Assembly (NCBI GenBank): GCA_025355445.1
Contig: JANXZQ010000170.1
Location: 1 to 45,380, forward strand
Origin: Gammaproteobacteria bacterium
GTDB taxonomy: Bacteria > Pseudomonadota > Gammaproteobacteria > Steroidobacterales > Steroidobacteraceae
Direction: 5' to 3'
Length of the DNA: 45,380 nucleotides
The position numbers and the translations under genes were made by a program. The notes below the pieces were generated by a model, which worked only from the letters and a program-made list of their open reading frames with translations, did no database searches and was not told where the DNA came from. How positions within the stretch are numbered: the stretch's first letter is position 1; the number at the start of each line of letters is the position of its first letter. Below, piece after piece: positions 34,091 through 42,791 of this stretch.

Positions 34091-35515
34091 ATGGACGAGC
34101 ACATAAAACTACTCCCCGGAATGCGCTTGAGTTCGAGCGGCCGCCCGCGGCTCGACTACCCCGCCGTTGCCGCACTCGCTTTTCCCTTCATGGTGAACAG
34201 CGCCGTCCAGGCGGTATTGAACGCGACCGATACCTGGTTCATAGGACGGATGTCGCCTGCCGCCACTTCCGCCATCGGCGCGGTGTACTGGCCGATTCTG
34301 GTATGCGTGGTTCTGTTCGGCGGCATCGGTCTATCGGTACAGACCTCCGTGGCCCAGGCCTATGGGGGACGCCGCTATACGCGCGCATCGCAGGCGACAT
34401 GGACCGCTCTCTGGGCTTCGCTGTTCACGACCCCGCTGTTCGTATTGCTTAGCCTGACCGGCATGTCGATTTTCGCGCCGTTCGACATTCCCGATGACAC
34501 TTTGCGTCTGGCGCTGCAGTACTGGCAGCCGCGCATGCTGGGTGGCCCTCTCGGCATTGCCCTCTGGTCGCTGCTCGGATTCTTCAATGGCGTGGGCCGG
34601 CCCATGATTACGCTGTGGGTGACGGTGACCGTCGCGGTCACGAATGCGCTCCTCAATCAATTGTTCATGTTCGACTGGGGGATGGGGATTGCCGGCTCCG
34701 GCTGGGCGACCGATGCGGCGCAGCTGATCGGTGTAGCCGCGGCGGCGGTGTTGTTCCTGGGTAAAGCGACCCGACAGCGCTACGCTTCGCACCTCACCAC
34801 CCGGCTTCACTGGCGGGCGCTGCTGCGCCAGTTCAATCTGGGCTTCCCGATGGGATTGCTGATAGCCGCGGATATCCTCGGCTTCGCATTGTTTCAGTTG
34901 ATGCAGGTGCGCCTGGGTACCATTGACGGCGCATCCACCCAGATCGTCATGATGCTCACGTCCTTCTGCTACATGCCCGCCGTGGGCATCGCCATGGCGG
35001 GCACCACTCTCGTGGGCCAGGCGATCGGCGCCCATCGCCGCGACTGGGCCTTCAAAGTGGGCAATGGAATCATTTGGATATCAGTGCTCTACATGGGGGT
35101 GATCGGCGTGCTGATCGCATTGATCGGCCCCTGGATTCTGCCCTTTTTTGCGAATAGCGCGGATCCTCAAGCTGCGCGCGTCGTGGCGCGTGCGAGCGTG
35201 CTGCTGTGGATTGCCGCCGGGTATCAGCTGTTCGATGGCTTCAACATCAGCAGCGGCGCGTGCCTGCGGGGCGCGGGCGATGTGCGCCTGCCTGCCATCA
35301 TGGTGTTGGCACTGTCGTGGCTGCTGTTCGTGCCGCTGGCGCACAGTCTCTCGTTTGCACCGGGCAGCGGTTGGGTCAATTGGCTGCCGCAGTACGGCTT
35401 GGGCGCGATCGGCGGCTGGTTTGCCGCGCTGACCTATGTATGCTGCCTGGGATTGATGCTTTATCTCCGCTGGTGGTCCCGCGCCTGGGCAAGAATTACG
35501 TTGCCGTTGAATTGA
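34091..35515 (+). CDS. MATE family efflux transporter
   Basis: 474 residues with 12 membrane segments. The N-terminal half holds LAFPFMVNSAVQAVLNATDTWFIGRM and GLSVQTSVAQAYG, typical of MATE transporters (NorM/DinF group), and the second half repeats the pattern (FPMGLLIAADI, AGTTLVGQAIGAHR). They export cationic drugs or metabolites with Na+ or H+ coupling. The start at 34091 has only a weak ribosome-binding site (GCGGG). It is followed by dacB 38 bases later on the same strand; a joint transcript is likely. Confidence 0.9.
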   Translation: MDEHIKLLPGMRLSSSGRPRLDYPAVAALAFPFMVNSAVQAVLNATDTWFIGRMSPAATSAIGAVYWPILVCVVLFGGIGLSVQTSVAQAYGGRRYTRASQATWTALWASLFTTPLFVLLSLTGMSIFAPFDIPDDTLRLALQYWQPRMLGGPLGIALWSLLGFFNGVGRPMITLWVTVTVAVTNALLNQLFMFDWGMGIAGSGWATDAAQLIGVAAAAVLFLGKATRQRYASHLTTRLHWRALLRQFNLGFPMGLLIAADILGFALFQLMQVRLGTIDGASTQIVMMLTSFCYMPAVGIAMAGTTLVGQAIGAHRRDWAFKVGNGIIWISVLYMGVIGVLIALIGPWILPFFANSADPQAARVVARASVLLWIAAGYQLFDGFNISSGACLRGAGDVRLPAIMVLALSWLLFVPLAHSLSFAPGSGWVNWLPQYGLGAIGGWFAALTYVCCLGLMLYLRWWSRAWARITLPLN

Positions 35516-35553
35516 GAGGCGCATTGAATTCGAAAGCATGTCGATTGAATGTG

Positions 35554-36972
35554 ATGCAGCGAGCCGCGCTTGCGCTGATCTGGATCATACCGGCATGGTG
35601 CTGGAGCGCCGGCGGCACCGCCGTGCCCGCCGCTGTGACGCAAGCCATTGCTGCGCAGCGCCTGCCGCCGAGCGCGGTCAGCTTCGCCGTCATCGATCCG
35701 GACTCCGGACGCTTGGTCCTGAGCCAGAATCCGGACACGCCGCGCAGCCCCGCATCCACCGTCAAGGTGGTTACGACGTTCGCCGTCCTGGACTTGCTGG
35801 GACCGAGCTATACCTGGCATACGCGAGCTTCGTTCCGGGGCGATCTCAATGAAGGCGTGCTCGACGGAGATCTGATTCTGCAGGGCGGCGGCGATCCCTA
35901 CATGACCTTGGAGCGATGGTGGAGCTTCGCCCGAGAGTTGCGCGCCAAGGGACTGAAGGAGATCCATGGCGACATCGTGGTTGACGATACGGCGTACGCT
36001 CTGCCGCCCGAGGATCCGGCGGAGTTCGATGGCAAGCCGAATCGCTCTTACAACGTTCTGCCGAATGCACTCATGGTGAACTTCCAGTCCATCGAATTTC
36101 GTGTGGTGCCGAACGCCGCAGCACGGCGCATCGATATCATCGCAAGTCCGGCTCCCGGCAATCTGTCGATCGAAAATCACGTGCGCTTCGTTGCCGGGCG
36201 CTGCAGCGCTTCCGCCGCCAGAGTGGACTTCAAAGTGGACTCGGCGGGTTGGGACCACGTGGTATTCAGCGGCGCATTGTCGCCGCACTGCGCGGAACGC
36301 AGCTTCGCCCGCGTGTTGCTGCATCCGAACTCCTATGCATTCGGCACCTTCGTCGAATTATGGCGCGAACTGGGCGGCAAGTTCACCGGCAAGCTGCGGG
36401 TGGAAGCGGCGCCGCCGGACGCTCAGGCGCTCTTGAGCTTCGACTCCTTGACCCTGGGCGAGATCGTGCGCTTGACCAATAAATTCAGCAGTAATTTAAT
36501 GGCACGCCATTTGCTGCTGACCATGGGAGAAGAGCATATGGGTGCTCCTGCGACGCTCGAAAAAGGCGCCGCCGCCATGTCCGACTGGGGCCGCGAACGT
36601 GGACTCGATCTGCAAGGCATGGACATTGACAATGGTTCGGGGCTGTCGCACCGAACTCATATCTCGGTGCTCCAAATGGCGAAGGTGCTGAGCGCCGCCT
36701 ATCACAGCCGCTACGCGCCGGAATTTCTCGCTTCCCTGCCGCTGGCAGGCGTCGACGGCACTTTACGGTCCCGCATGAAGATGACTCCGGCAGGCGCCGC
36801 GCGATTGAAAACAGGACACCTGGACGGCGTCAGCGGAGTCGCGGGCTATGTCACCGCCGCGAGCGGGAAGACCTACGTCCTCGTGTGCCTGGTCAATCAT
36901 GCGCGTGCCGACTCCGGCGGAGGCGAGTCGGTGCATGCGGCGCTGGTGAAATGGATTCTTGACGATCTCTAG
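35554..36972 (+). CDS. dacB: D-alanyl-D-alanine carboxypeptidase/endopeptidase, PBP4 family
   Basis: 472 residues. A signal peptide (about 1-19) is followed by the PBP4-type fold with all three active-site motifs: SxxK (Ser68-Thr-Val-Lys71), SxN in FSSN (about 312-314) and KTG (419-421). A large insert between the first two motifs is typical of DacB. It trims or cleaves peptidoglycan peptides in the periplasm. The ATG at 35554 was chosen because the hydrophobic signal starts there; GTG at 35551 is possible. The gene ends convergently, 24 bases from the methyltransferase. Confidence 0.93.
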   Translation: MQRAALALIWIIPAWCWSAGGTAVPAAVTQAIAAQRLPPSAVSFAVIDPDSGRLVLSQNPDTPRSPASTVKVVTTFAVLDLLGPSYTWHTRASFRGDLNEGVLDGDLILQGGGDPYMTLERWWSFARELRAKGLKEIHGDIVVDDTAYALPPEDPAEFDGKPNRSYNVLPNALMVNFQSIEFRVVPNAAARRIDIIASPAPGNLSIENHVRFVAGRCSASAARVDFKVDSAGWDHVVFSGALSPHCAERSFARVLLHPNSYAFGTFVELWRELGGKFTGKLRVEAAPPDAQALLSFDSLTLGEIVRLTNKFSSNLMARHLLLTMGEEHMGAPATLEKGAAAMSDWGRERGLDLQGMDIDNGSGLSHRTHISVLQMAKVLSAAYHSRYAPEFLASLPLAGVDGTLRSRMKMTPAGAARLKTGHLDGVSGVAGYVTAASGKTYVLVCLVNHARADSGGGESVHAALVKWILDDL

Positions 36973-36996
36973 GCCTGAAGATATGGACCTACAGCC

Positions 36997-37584
36997 TTAG
37001 GGTCGCTCGAGATCCCAGAGGATCGCACTCACATCTTTGCGCAGCCAGACGCCGAAGCCAAGATAATTGAAGCGTTTTTGCAATCGCCGCCGATACCAGT
37101 CGCCTGGGCGCAGATGCACGGCGCGATCGGTGCGGGCCCGGTCGCAGTTCTCGCGCCAGTCTTCACGCGTCAGCGCGGACACGTACACCGCCGCTCTGGA
37201 GAGTCTTGCGAGATTGACGATGGCGCGCGATGCGTCACGGTCGTCCAGATATTGCAGCACGTCGTAACACACCACCAGGTCGCTCGGCGAGTGCGGCGCG
37301 AAATCGGTCACCGACCCTTTGATCCATTTGTACCGGGTGCAGAGATACTCGCTGTTCTCGAGGCCCGTATAGCGGGCACGCGGTATGGCGGCAACGAAGG
37401 CTTTGCGCAGCAGCCCGATCCCGCAGCCGGCGTCGAGAATGCTGCGCACCGGGATATTGGCATGGCGCAGAATCGCGGCAATCAGTTGCGCACGGCCACG
37501 CATTTCAGCCGGGCTCGTGACGCGAGTGCCCGTATTGAAATAGTACTTGCGAAAGTAAGCCGCATCGAAAGAGGTCTTAGCCAC
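36997..37584 (-). CDS. Class I SAM-dependent methyltransferase
   Basis: 195 residues. The nucleotide-binding motif I is ILDAGCGIG (49-57); motif II is near LENSEYLC and motif IV is VVCYDVLQYL, fitting a Rossmann methyltransferase. The start MAKTSFDAAYFRKYYFNTGT resembles a subgroup seen in proteobacteria. The methyl acceptor is not known. It is a single gene, with an intergenic region of about 250 bases behind it on the side of the accessory region. Confidence 0.85.
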   Translation of the reverse strand: MAKTSFDAAYFRKYYFNTGTRVTSPAEMRGRAQLIAAILRHANIPVRSILDAGCGIGLLRKAFVAAIPRARYTGLENSEYLCTRYKWIKGSVTDFAPHSPSDLVVCYDVLQYLDDRDASRAIVNLARLSRAAVYVSALTREDWRENCDRARTDRAVHLRPGDWYRRRLQKRFNYLGFGVWLRKDVSAILWDLERP

Positions 37585-37708
37585 GGCTTGAAGATCTCGT
37601 TGCGGCCCGCGGATGGTCCATACATGCCTTTGAATGCTTGAAATGCGGGGCAGAGCGCGTCTGAAGGTTAAGCGGGCGGCGGCAAGCGAGTCAAACTATG
37701 CGGTCGAA

Positions 37709-37737
37709 TTGCCTCACTTTTCCGGTAGAGGTATGCT
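37709..37737 (+). promoter_or_regulatory. Sigma70-type promoter candidate
   Basis: TTGCCT (37709-37714) and TATGCT (37732-37737) are separated by exactly 17 bases. It is the best promoter match in the gap and would start a transcript near 37745, giving a leader of about 90 bases with the inverted repeat described next. Confidence 0.5.
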
Positions 37738-37771
37738 ACCCGCGCTATGGTAATTGCGCCGACATAACCTA

Positions 37772-37815
37772 ACCAATTCACGGATCAGGCGCGTCTACAC
37801 GCCTTCGCAATTGGT
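37772..37815. repeat. Nested inverted repeat in the leader of the interrupted gene
   Basis: Outer arms ACCAATT (37772-37778) and AATTGGT (37809-37815) are perfectly complementary. Inside them, GGCG-GT (37788-37794, one bulged base) pairs with ACGCC (37799-37803). The structure begins next to ACCTAAC (37768-37774), which fits the RYYYAAC end of an integron attC site, but no GTTRRRY end follows the right arm. It may be an RNA hairpin controlling the AAGGAGG ribosome-binding site at 37824-37830, or a decayed recombination site. Confidence 0.5.
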
Positions 37816-37835
37816 GCCGCGACAAGGAGGTTTAG

Positions 37836-38504
37836 GTGAAAAAAAGCAATCTGGAATGCAGATCGTTGATTAGTCTTGCGATACTACTAGTGCCGATGCT
37901 CGGCCGCGCTCAGACGCCCACCCGGCTCGATAGCGATGACGTGCAGTTTCAATTTGGCGGGGTTGCCATGGAGACCTCCCACACCGGCTGAAACATTGTA
38001 AAGACCAGTAAGCCTTCCAGCAGGCGGCTCTGCGGATTTGCCATTCGCGGTAACCATAGCAGTAGAGCGAATCCGCACGTCGAGTGGGATTTCAACATCG
38101 ACCAAATCTTCACTCCAGATCGCGCAGCGGCCGGAGTTTCGGCGGGGACGTTCGACGTGACGGATCACAAGCGCAAGCCTCGAGCACCCATCACCCAAAT
38201 GAGTTTCACTTTGCATGGTGTGGCGGATCCCATTGTCGCCGAGATTCGGGGCGTGCCAAATGCCGATGGTGGCATCGTCGCATTGATCCAATCTGAGCCG
38301 GCGAGCCGATTGTTTGCTGAATTCCAGACCGAGCAGCCCATTCTCATTTCCATGCAATACGCCGACCGCACCACCGATCAGCTCGAGGTGCGCGGCTTTC
38401 GAGACAGGCGCAAATTTGGCGGTGGGAAGAACAGTTACTTTGAGGAGTGCTTCCGGGGGTTCAAGGCACTGGTTCCCGGTGAAACTATTACGATATATCA
38501 CTGA
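37836..38504 (+). pseudogene. Secreted-protein gene interrupted by one in-frame TGA
   Basis: A strong AAGGAGG lies five bases before a GTG start. The frame gives a clear signal peptide (SLISLAILLVPMLGRAQT, cleaved after GRA) and reaches TGA at 37989-37991. Beyond that stop the same frame continues without another stop to 38504 (55 codons to 38157 and a further 115 to the stop), reading a protein-like sequence (WDFNIDQIF, FTLHGVADPIVAEIRG, ILISMQYADRTTDQLEVRGF). Together it would make about 222 residues. A single change of TGG to TGA explains it; readthrough, recoding or a sequencing error are alternatives. Family not recognised. A long frame on the other strand looks like a shadow. Confidence 0.55.
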
Positions 38505-38885
38505 TCGGATCAGCTACTTCGAGGCCGCAAGATCGACGCCAGACTTCTCGACCGTCATCCTTCCAATTACCAAAACGAAGCCTCGGTATCGGTAATTTCG
38601 TGAGTGTAAGCATATTGAATGATGAGGTGTGGTCTGATTGGCGTCGCGGGTCCCGGCCACGCAATACGTATTGTGGCGAAGAGTGTTTTCGGATGCCCGG
38701 TAGCCGACTGCTCCCGGGAATACCTCCGGTAACATTACTTGGTAAAGCTGTAAAGTCGCTGTTGGACGACGGAGAGTGTCGATGATCTCGATAAATCAGC
38801 TCTGTTTGTCGGCAGCGCGAGCTCGTGTTGGTCAACCTCATCGTTAGACGGGAAGTCACTCCCTTGCTTCCGCGCGGCCGCGCCC
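38505..38885. other. Stretch without a recognisable gene
   Basis: About 380 bases of mixed base composition. Two small open frames (38600-38785 on the plus strand, 38488-38901 on the minus strand) have no ribosome-binding site and no protein-like pattern. The only notable motif is GTTAGAC at 38843-38849. It could be the remains of a gene. Confidence 0.5.
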
Positions 38886-39110
38886 ATGAAAACAACAGCA
38901 TATTTTGATGCCATGCGCGAGCGTCCCGATCGAAGCATCGTCCAGAACGAGTGGATTGAGCGGGCTATTCGCGAATTTCGCCAGGCTGATGGCCGAATCC
39001 GGCGCTGGGTCGAGGTTCCGGAGATGGAAAACCGGTATCTTCGGGTTATCCTATTGTCTGACGGAGAGACTGTTCACAATGCTTTTCTCGACTGCGGATT
39101 TGTCCTATGA
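38886..39110 (+). CDS. Small protein, partner of a DUF2283 protein
   Basis: 74 residues, MKTTAYFDAMRERPD onward, ending ENRYLRVILLSDGETVHNAF. The pattern of a short basic protein ending in a YLRV..LxDGETVHNAF motif, coded directly before a DUF2283 protein, is one I have seen as a recurring pair in many bacteria. The pair has the size and coupling of toxin-antitoxin modules (mRNA-interferase-like fold suggested), but no activity is established. No clear ribosome-binding site precedes the ATG. Stop and next start overlap (ATGA). Confidence 0.7.
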   Translation: MKTTAYFDAMRERPDRSIVQNEWIERAIREFRQADGRIRRWVEVPEMENRYLRVILLSDGETVHNAFLDCGFVL

Positions 39111-39304
39111 AAGTACGATACTTTGCCGATACTGACACTCTCTTGATCGAGTTTCGCGATGCTCCTGTTGCGGAAACGCGCGATCTCGATGAGAACACGC
39201 TTCTCGACGTCGATGCGCATGGGCATATCTGCTCAATCACGGTAGAGCACGCCTCCGAGCGCGCAGATGCGCCCCACTTCTCGTACGAAGAAGTCGCCGC
39301 CTAA
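39107..39304 (+). CDS. DUF2283 family small protein
   Basis: 65 residues: MKVRYFADTDTLLIEFRD, then VAETRDLDENTLLDVDAHG and ITVEHASE. This is the DUF2283 pattern, a small beta-rich acidic protein. Its start overlaps the previous stop by four bases, so the two proteins are translated together and in equal amounts, typical of an interacting pair. The acidic protein would be the antitoxin if the pair is a toxin-antitoxin system; that remains inference. Confidence 0.82.
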   Translation: MKVRYFADTDTLLIEFRDAPVAETRDLDENTLLDVDAHGHICSITVEHASERADAPHFSYEEVAA

Positions 39305-39458
39305 CAATCGGGCGATCGCGAGTCGCGTCTTCGTTGACCTATGTCAGTAAGCCTGGCACGCCGTTCGTCGATCCTTCGAATTAACAGCTCGCGATTCCGC
39401 GTAGTTATCCACAGGCGTTGCCGCGGAAACGCACAATAGCGCTTCGCGGCGCAGACCC

Positions 39459-41288
39459 CTACTCGACGGTGACACTCTTCGCCAGATTTCGCGGCTGATC
39501 GACGTCGGTGCCCTTGAGGACTGCCACGTGATAGGCAAGCAGCTGCAAGGGAATCGCAAAAATGATGGGCGCCTGCAGCGCTGACGCGGCCACCGGCATC
39601 TCGATCACGGTCACGCCCTCCTCGCTGTGCATGCGCGCCTGCGGATCCGCGAACACGAATAGCTGTCCGCCGCGTGCGCGCACTTCCTGCAGGTTCGACT
39701 TGAGCTTCTCCAGAAGTTCATTGTTCGGTGCCACCGCCACCACCGGCATGTCCTCATCCACCAGCGCGAGGGGCCCGTGCTTGAGTTCCGCGGCTGCATA
39801 GGCTTCCGCGTGAATGTAGGATATTTCCTTGAGCTTCAGCGCACCTTCCATGGCAATGGCGTGCAGCGGCCCGCGGCCGAGAAACAATGCGTGGTGCTTG
39901 TCGGCGAAAACTTTGGCGAGCTCTTGAATAACCGCGTCCAGTTGCAGCGTTTTCTCGACCAGGCCTGGCAATTGCAGCAGTTGCGAGACGAGATCGCGCT
40001 CCTGTACCGCTGCGCTGCCGTTTTTCGCCAGCGCGATGGTCAACATGGCCAGCGCCGTCAACTGGGTCGTGAGAGCCTTGGTCGATGCAACTCCGATCTC
40101 GGGTCCGGCGCGGGTCAGCAGCACCAGACCCGATTCGCGCACCATGGAGCTTTCGGCCACATTGCAAATCGTGAGCGTGGACAGATACTGCGCCTGTTTA
40201 GCGTTGCGCAAAGCAGCCAGTGTGTCGGCCGTTTCGCCGGACTGGGAAATAGTGACGAACAGGGTATCCGGCGTGATGACGGGATCGCGATAACGGTATT
40301 CGCTGGCGATTTCCACCCGCGCCGGTATGCGACAAATCTGCTCGATGAAGTAGCTGGCGACCAGGCCGGCGTGAAAGCTGGTGCCGCAGGCGGCGATGTG
40401 CACGGCTTTGACCTTCTTGAAAACTTGTTCCGCGCCCGGGCCGAAGGCGGCATCGAGCAGCTTGCCGCCCGCGACCCGCTCCTCCAGGGTTTGGGCAATG
40501 GCGCGCGGCTGCTCATGAATTTCCTTGAGCATGAAATGCCGGTACTGGCCGCGCTCCACCGCGTCGGCCGGCAGTTCGCTTTCGCGGATCGGCCGCGCGC
40601 GGCGCGCGCCCGCGGCATCGAGAATCTTGATCGAGGTACGGCGAATCTCGGCGACATCCCCCTCTTCCAGGAACATGAAGCGGCGGGTAACGGGCAGCAG
40701 CGCCGCGACATCGGATGCGACGAAATTCTCATCAACGCCGAGCCCGATGACGACGGGGCAGCCTTGACGGGCCACCACCACGCACTCCGGGTCTGATTCG
40801 CTGATGACTGCCAAGGCATAGGCGCCCCGCAAGTCGGCCACTGTTTTGCGTACCGCCTCGAATAGATCGGCCGAGGAGGCCAGATGATGATGAATGCGGT
40901 GAGCGATGACCTCGGTATCGGTCTCGGAGGTGAAGGTGTAACCCAGCCCTTTGAGGTCGGCGCGCAGCACCTCGTGATTCTCGATGATCCCGTTGTGCAC
41001 GATGGCGACGCCGTCGCGGGAGATGTGCGGGTGAGCATTGTTGACGGTGGGGACTCCATGGGTCGCCCAGCGGGTGTGCGCAATGCCGACGTGCCCGGCA
41101 ATAGGGGCGGCGTCCAGGGCGTCTTGCAGAATCTTGACCTTTCCGACGGTGCGCAGGCGAGCGACCCGGCCGCTTTCGACTACGGCGATACCAGCGGAAT
41201 CATAGCCGCGGTATTCCAGGCGCCGCAGGCCTTCCATGAGTATCGGCACCGAGTTGCGCTCTGCAATCACACCCACGATTCCACACAT
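39459..41288 (-). CDS. glmS: Glutamine--fructose-6-phosphate aminotransferase
   Basis: 609 residues, the same length as E. coli GlmS. The N-terminal glutaminase domain starts MCGIVGV, with Cys2 as nucleophile (after Met removal), TRWATHG and GIIENH motifs; two SIS sugar-isomerase domains follow ([32 protein letters not shown]), and the end KSVTVE is canonical. It makes glucosamine-6-phosphate, the first step toward UDP-GlcNAc for peptidoglycan and lipopolysaccharide. No glmS ribozyme is seen upstream. The gene is separated from glmU by about 3.6 kb. Confidence 0.98.
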   Translation of the reverse strand: MCGIVGVIAERNSVPILMEGLRRLEYRGYDSAGIAVVESGRVARLRTVGKVKILQDALDAAPIAGHVGIAHTRWATHGVPTVNNAHPHISRDGVAIVHNGIIENHEVLRADLKGLGYTFTSETDTEVIAHRIHHHLASSADLFEAVRKTVADLRGAYALAVISESDPECVVVARQGCPVVIGLGVDENFVASDVAALLPVTRRFMFLEEGDVAEIRRTSIKILDAAGARRARPIRESELPADAVERGQYRHFMLKEIHEQPRAIAQTLEERVAGGKLLDAAFGPGAEQVFKKVKAVHIAACGTSFHAGLVASYFIEQICRIPARVEIASEYRYRDPVITPDTLFVTISQSGETADTLAALRNAKQAQYLSTLTICNVAESSMVRESGLVLLTRAGPEIGVASTKALTTQLTALAMLTIALAKNGSAAVQERDLVSQLLQLPGLVEKTLQLDAVIQELAKVFADKHHALFLGRGPLHAIAMEGALKLKEISYIHAEAYAAAELKHGPLALVDEDMPVVAVAPNNELLEKLKSNLQEVRARGGQLFVFADPQARMHSEEGVTVIEMPVAASALQAPIIFAIPLQLLAYHVAVLKGTDVDQPRNLAKSVTVE

Positions 41289-41436
41289 AAGGCCTGCTCC
41301 GTCCCCGGACTAAAAAGGCTGCCTAGTGTGCCCGACGTAGATCGGAAGTCCAGGGCACAGGTCAGACACAGGCGCGAGGCCTCCAGACAGGGCCTACTTC
41401 CCTAGCCATCCCAGCCGCCCTACTGCAAACATGACG

Positions 41437-41474
41437 ATACTATTTACTAACTACTATTAGTATTTGTATAGTAT
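41437..41474. promoter_or_regulatory. Promoter and nested palindromes of the PadR gene
   Basis: TTTACT (41443-41448) and TATAGT (41467-41472) are 18 bases apart and form a good promoter. Two palindromes cover it: outer arms ATACTAT (41437-41443) and ATAGTAT (41468-41474), and an inner 11-base palindrome TACTATTAGTA (41453-41463). They fit autorepression by the PadR protein. The start codon lies only nine bases after the -10 box, so the transcript may be nearly leaderless. Confidence 0.6.
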
Positions 41475-41480
41475 TAGCTT

Positions 41481-41843
41481 ATGGACGATAGTAACGGCAA
41501 GAAATTCCAAAAAGACCTTAACGGAGGCCTGGTAGGCCTGGTTTTGCTTGCCGTGCTCGAGCAATCCACTGACGACCTCTACGGCTATGAAATCGCCAAG
41601 CGGCTGGCGAACGCCAATGCGGGCGTCGCGATCTTCAAGGAGGGCACCATTTACCCGGTGCTGCGTGCTCTGTCGGCCGCGAATCTGCTCACCAGCCGCA
41701 TCGTCCCCTCGTATGCCGGACCCGCCCGGCGCTACTACCGCATTACCGATCAAGGTCGAACCGTGCTCGCGGAATGGACAGCCATCTGGGCTGGAACCCG
41801 CAGCTTCGTCGATCGCTTCATTGAAAAAGGAAATCCGCCATGA
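41481..41843 (+). CDS. PadR family transcriptional regulator
   Basis: 120 residues with the PadR winged helix: LVGLVLLAVLEQSTDDLYGYEI, AKRLAN, FKEGTIYPVLRAL and RRYYRITDQGR. A short C-terminal helix serves dimerisation. PadR proteins repress nearby membrane or transport genes and often themselves. There is no ribosome-binding site before the ATG. The gene overlaps the sensor-domain gene by four bases (ATGA), a common pair, in which the membrane protein is likely regulated together with its repressor. Confidence 0.92.
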   Translation: MDDSNGKKFQKDLNGGLVGLVLLAVLEQSTDDLYGYEIAKRLANANAGVAIFKEGTIYPVLRALSAANLLTSRIVPSYAGPARRYYRITDQGRTVLAEWTAIWAGTRSFVDRFIEKGNPP

Positions 41844-42764
41844 CCCGCAGCGCGCCGCGTTCCATCGATCAATATCTCAAGGCATTGCGCGAGGAGCTCG
41901 CCGGCGAAGACGCCGCGCTCATTCAGGACGCGCTTTACGACGCCGAGGAATATTTGCGTGCGGAGGTCGGCGGCGCATCCGGACAAATCCGAAGCCGACG
42001 TGCTGGAACTGATCGCGTCCACGTACGGGGCTCCCGACGAGGTGGCGAGCGCCTACCGCGACACCGAGGCGAAGGTGAAGGCCGCGATGACGACACCGCG
42101 CAAATTGCCCAAGAGCGGCGCCGGTGCGTTTTTCGGCGTGTTTTTGGATCCGCGCGCCTATACCTCGCTGTTCTTCATGCTGCTATCCCTCGCCACCGGT
42201 GTCATTTACTTCACGTTCTCGGTCACCGGCCTGGCGCTGTCGGCAGGCCTGTCCGTGCTCGTGATCGGAATACCGTTCTTTCTCATGTTCATCGCGTTGA
42301 CCCGCGTGGTGTCGCTGGCCGAGGGGCGATTGATCGAGGCTATGACCGGTGAGCGCATGCCGCGCCGCCCCGTGCATCAGGGCACTGCCGGCGGATTTTG
42401 GCAGCGCGTCGGCCATATGCTCAAGGATCGGCGCACCTGGACGACGCTCGCCTACTTGATATTGATGCTGCCGCTCGGCATCGCGTACTTCGTCATGGCG
42501 GTGGTCGGGCTGGCGGTGAGTCTCGCCTTCATATTCGCGCCGCTGGTCGAAATCGCGAGCCGCCTCGACTGGTTCGGCCTGCCCGACGACATACACATGA
42601 ATCCGATATGGCTCGATTCGCTGTGGGCGCTGCCCTTCATGGTTCTGGTCGGCGTGCTGCTGCTGACTCTACTTATGCACCTGGCGCGCGGCGTCGGACG
42701 CCTGCACGCCATGTACGCGAAAGCGCTGCTGGTGGCGCCGGCGGCGGCGCAGGCCGCGGCCTGA
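41840..42764 (+). pseudogene. HAAS/sensor-domain membrane protein gene with a frameshift
   Basis: The first frame (41840 on) encodes the start of a HAAS/DUF1700-like domain: SIDQYLKALREELAG, IQDALYDAEEYLRAEVG. It then runs into non-homologous sequence after GGCGGCGC (41969-41976). The frame one base on continues the domain with HPDKSEADVLELIASTYGAP and goes on to 42764 with two copies of the putative sensor fold (DPRAYTSLFFML and DRRTWTTLAYLILMLPLGIAYF) and five or six membrane segments. One extra base in the GGCGGCGC tract explains the break. Intact, the protein would be about 307 residues. A sequencing error or programmed frameshift cannot be excluded. Confidence 0.8.
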
Positions 42765-42791
42765 TGAGCATATGCCGAATCCGCGCTTGCG

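Larger units (their letters stand above)
38843..39305 (+). mobile_element. Possible integron-cassette-like unit
   Basis: GTTAGAC (38843-38849) fits the GTTRRRY right end of an attC site. It is 36 bases before the first gene, and the second gene ends in GCCTAAC (39299-39305), which fits the RYYYAAC left end, with the stop codon TAA inside the motif, as is common in gene cassettes. A complete attC (second GTTRRRY within about 60-140 bases) is not found downstream: GTTGACC at 39335 is one base off. No integrase is in the window. The motifs are short, so chance is possible. Confidence 0.3.

Noticed and set aside
36973-36996. Bidirectional terminator between dacB and the methyltransferase
   Set aside because: Only a four-base stem can form and there is no T-tract.
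37989-38045. SECIS element after the in-frame TGA
   Set aside because: Only a short AGCC/GGCT stem is found, without the typical apical loop; nonsense mutation is simpler.
37887-38501. 204-codon open frame on the minus strand across the interrupted gene
   Set aside because: No ribosome-binding site, no protein-like pattern; the plus-strand frame has the strong ribosome-binding site and the signal peptide.
38488-38901. Minus-strand frame of 137 codons in the gene-poor stretch
   Set aside because: Ser/Arg-rich without domain features or ribosome-binding site; cannot be supported.
39305-39458. Complete attC site after the DUF2283 gene
   Set aside because: The left end fits, but no GTTRRRY follows; GTTGACC differs at one required position and the spacing of about 38 bases is too short.
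41289-41480. glmS ribozyme or riboswitch upstream of glmS
   Set aside because: No matching conserved core; such ribozymes are typical of Firmicutes.
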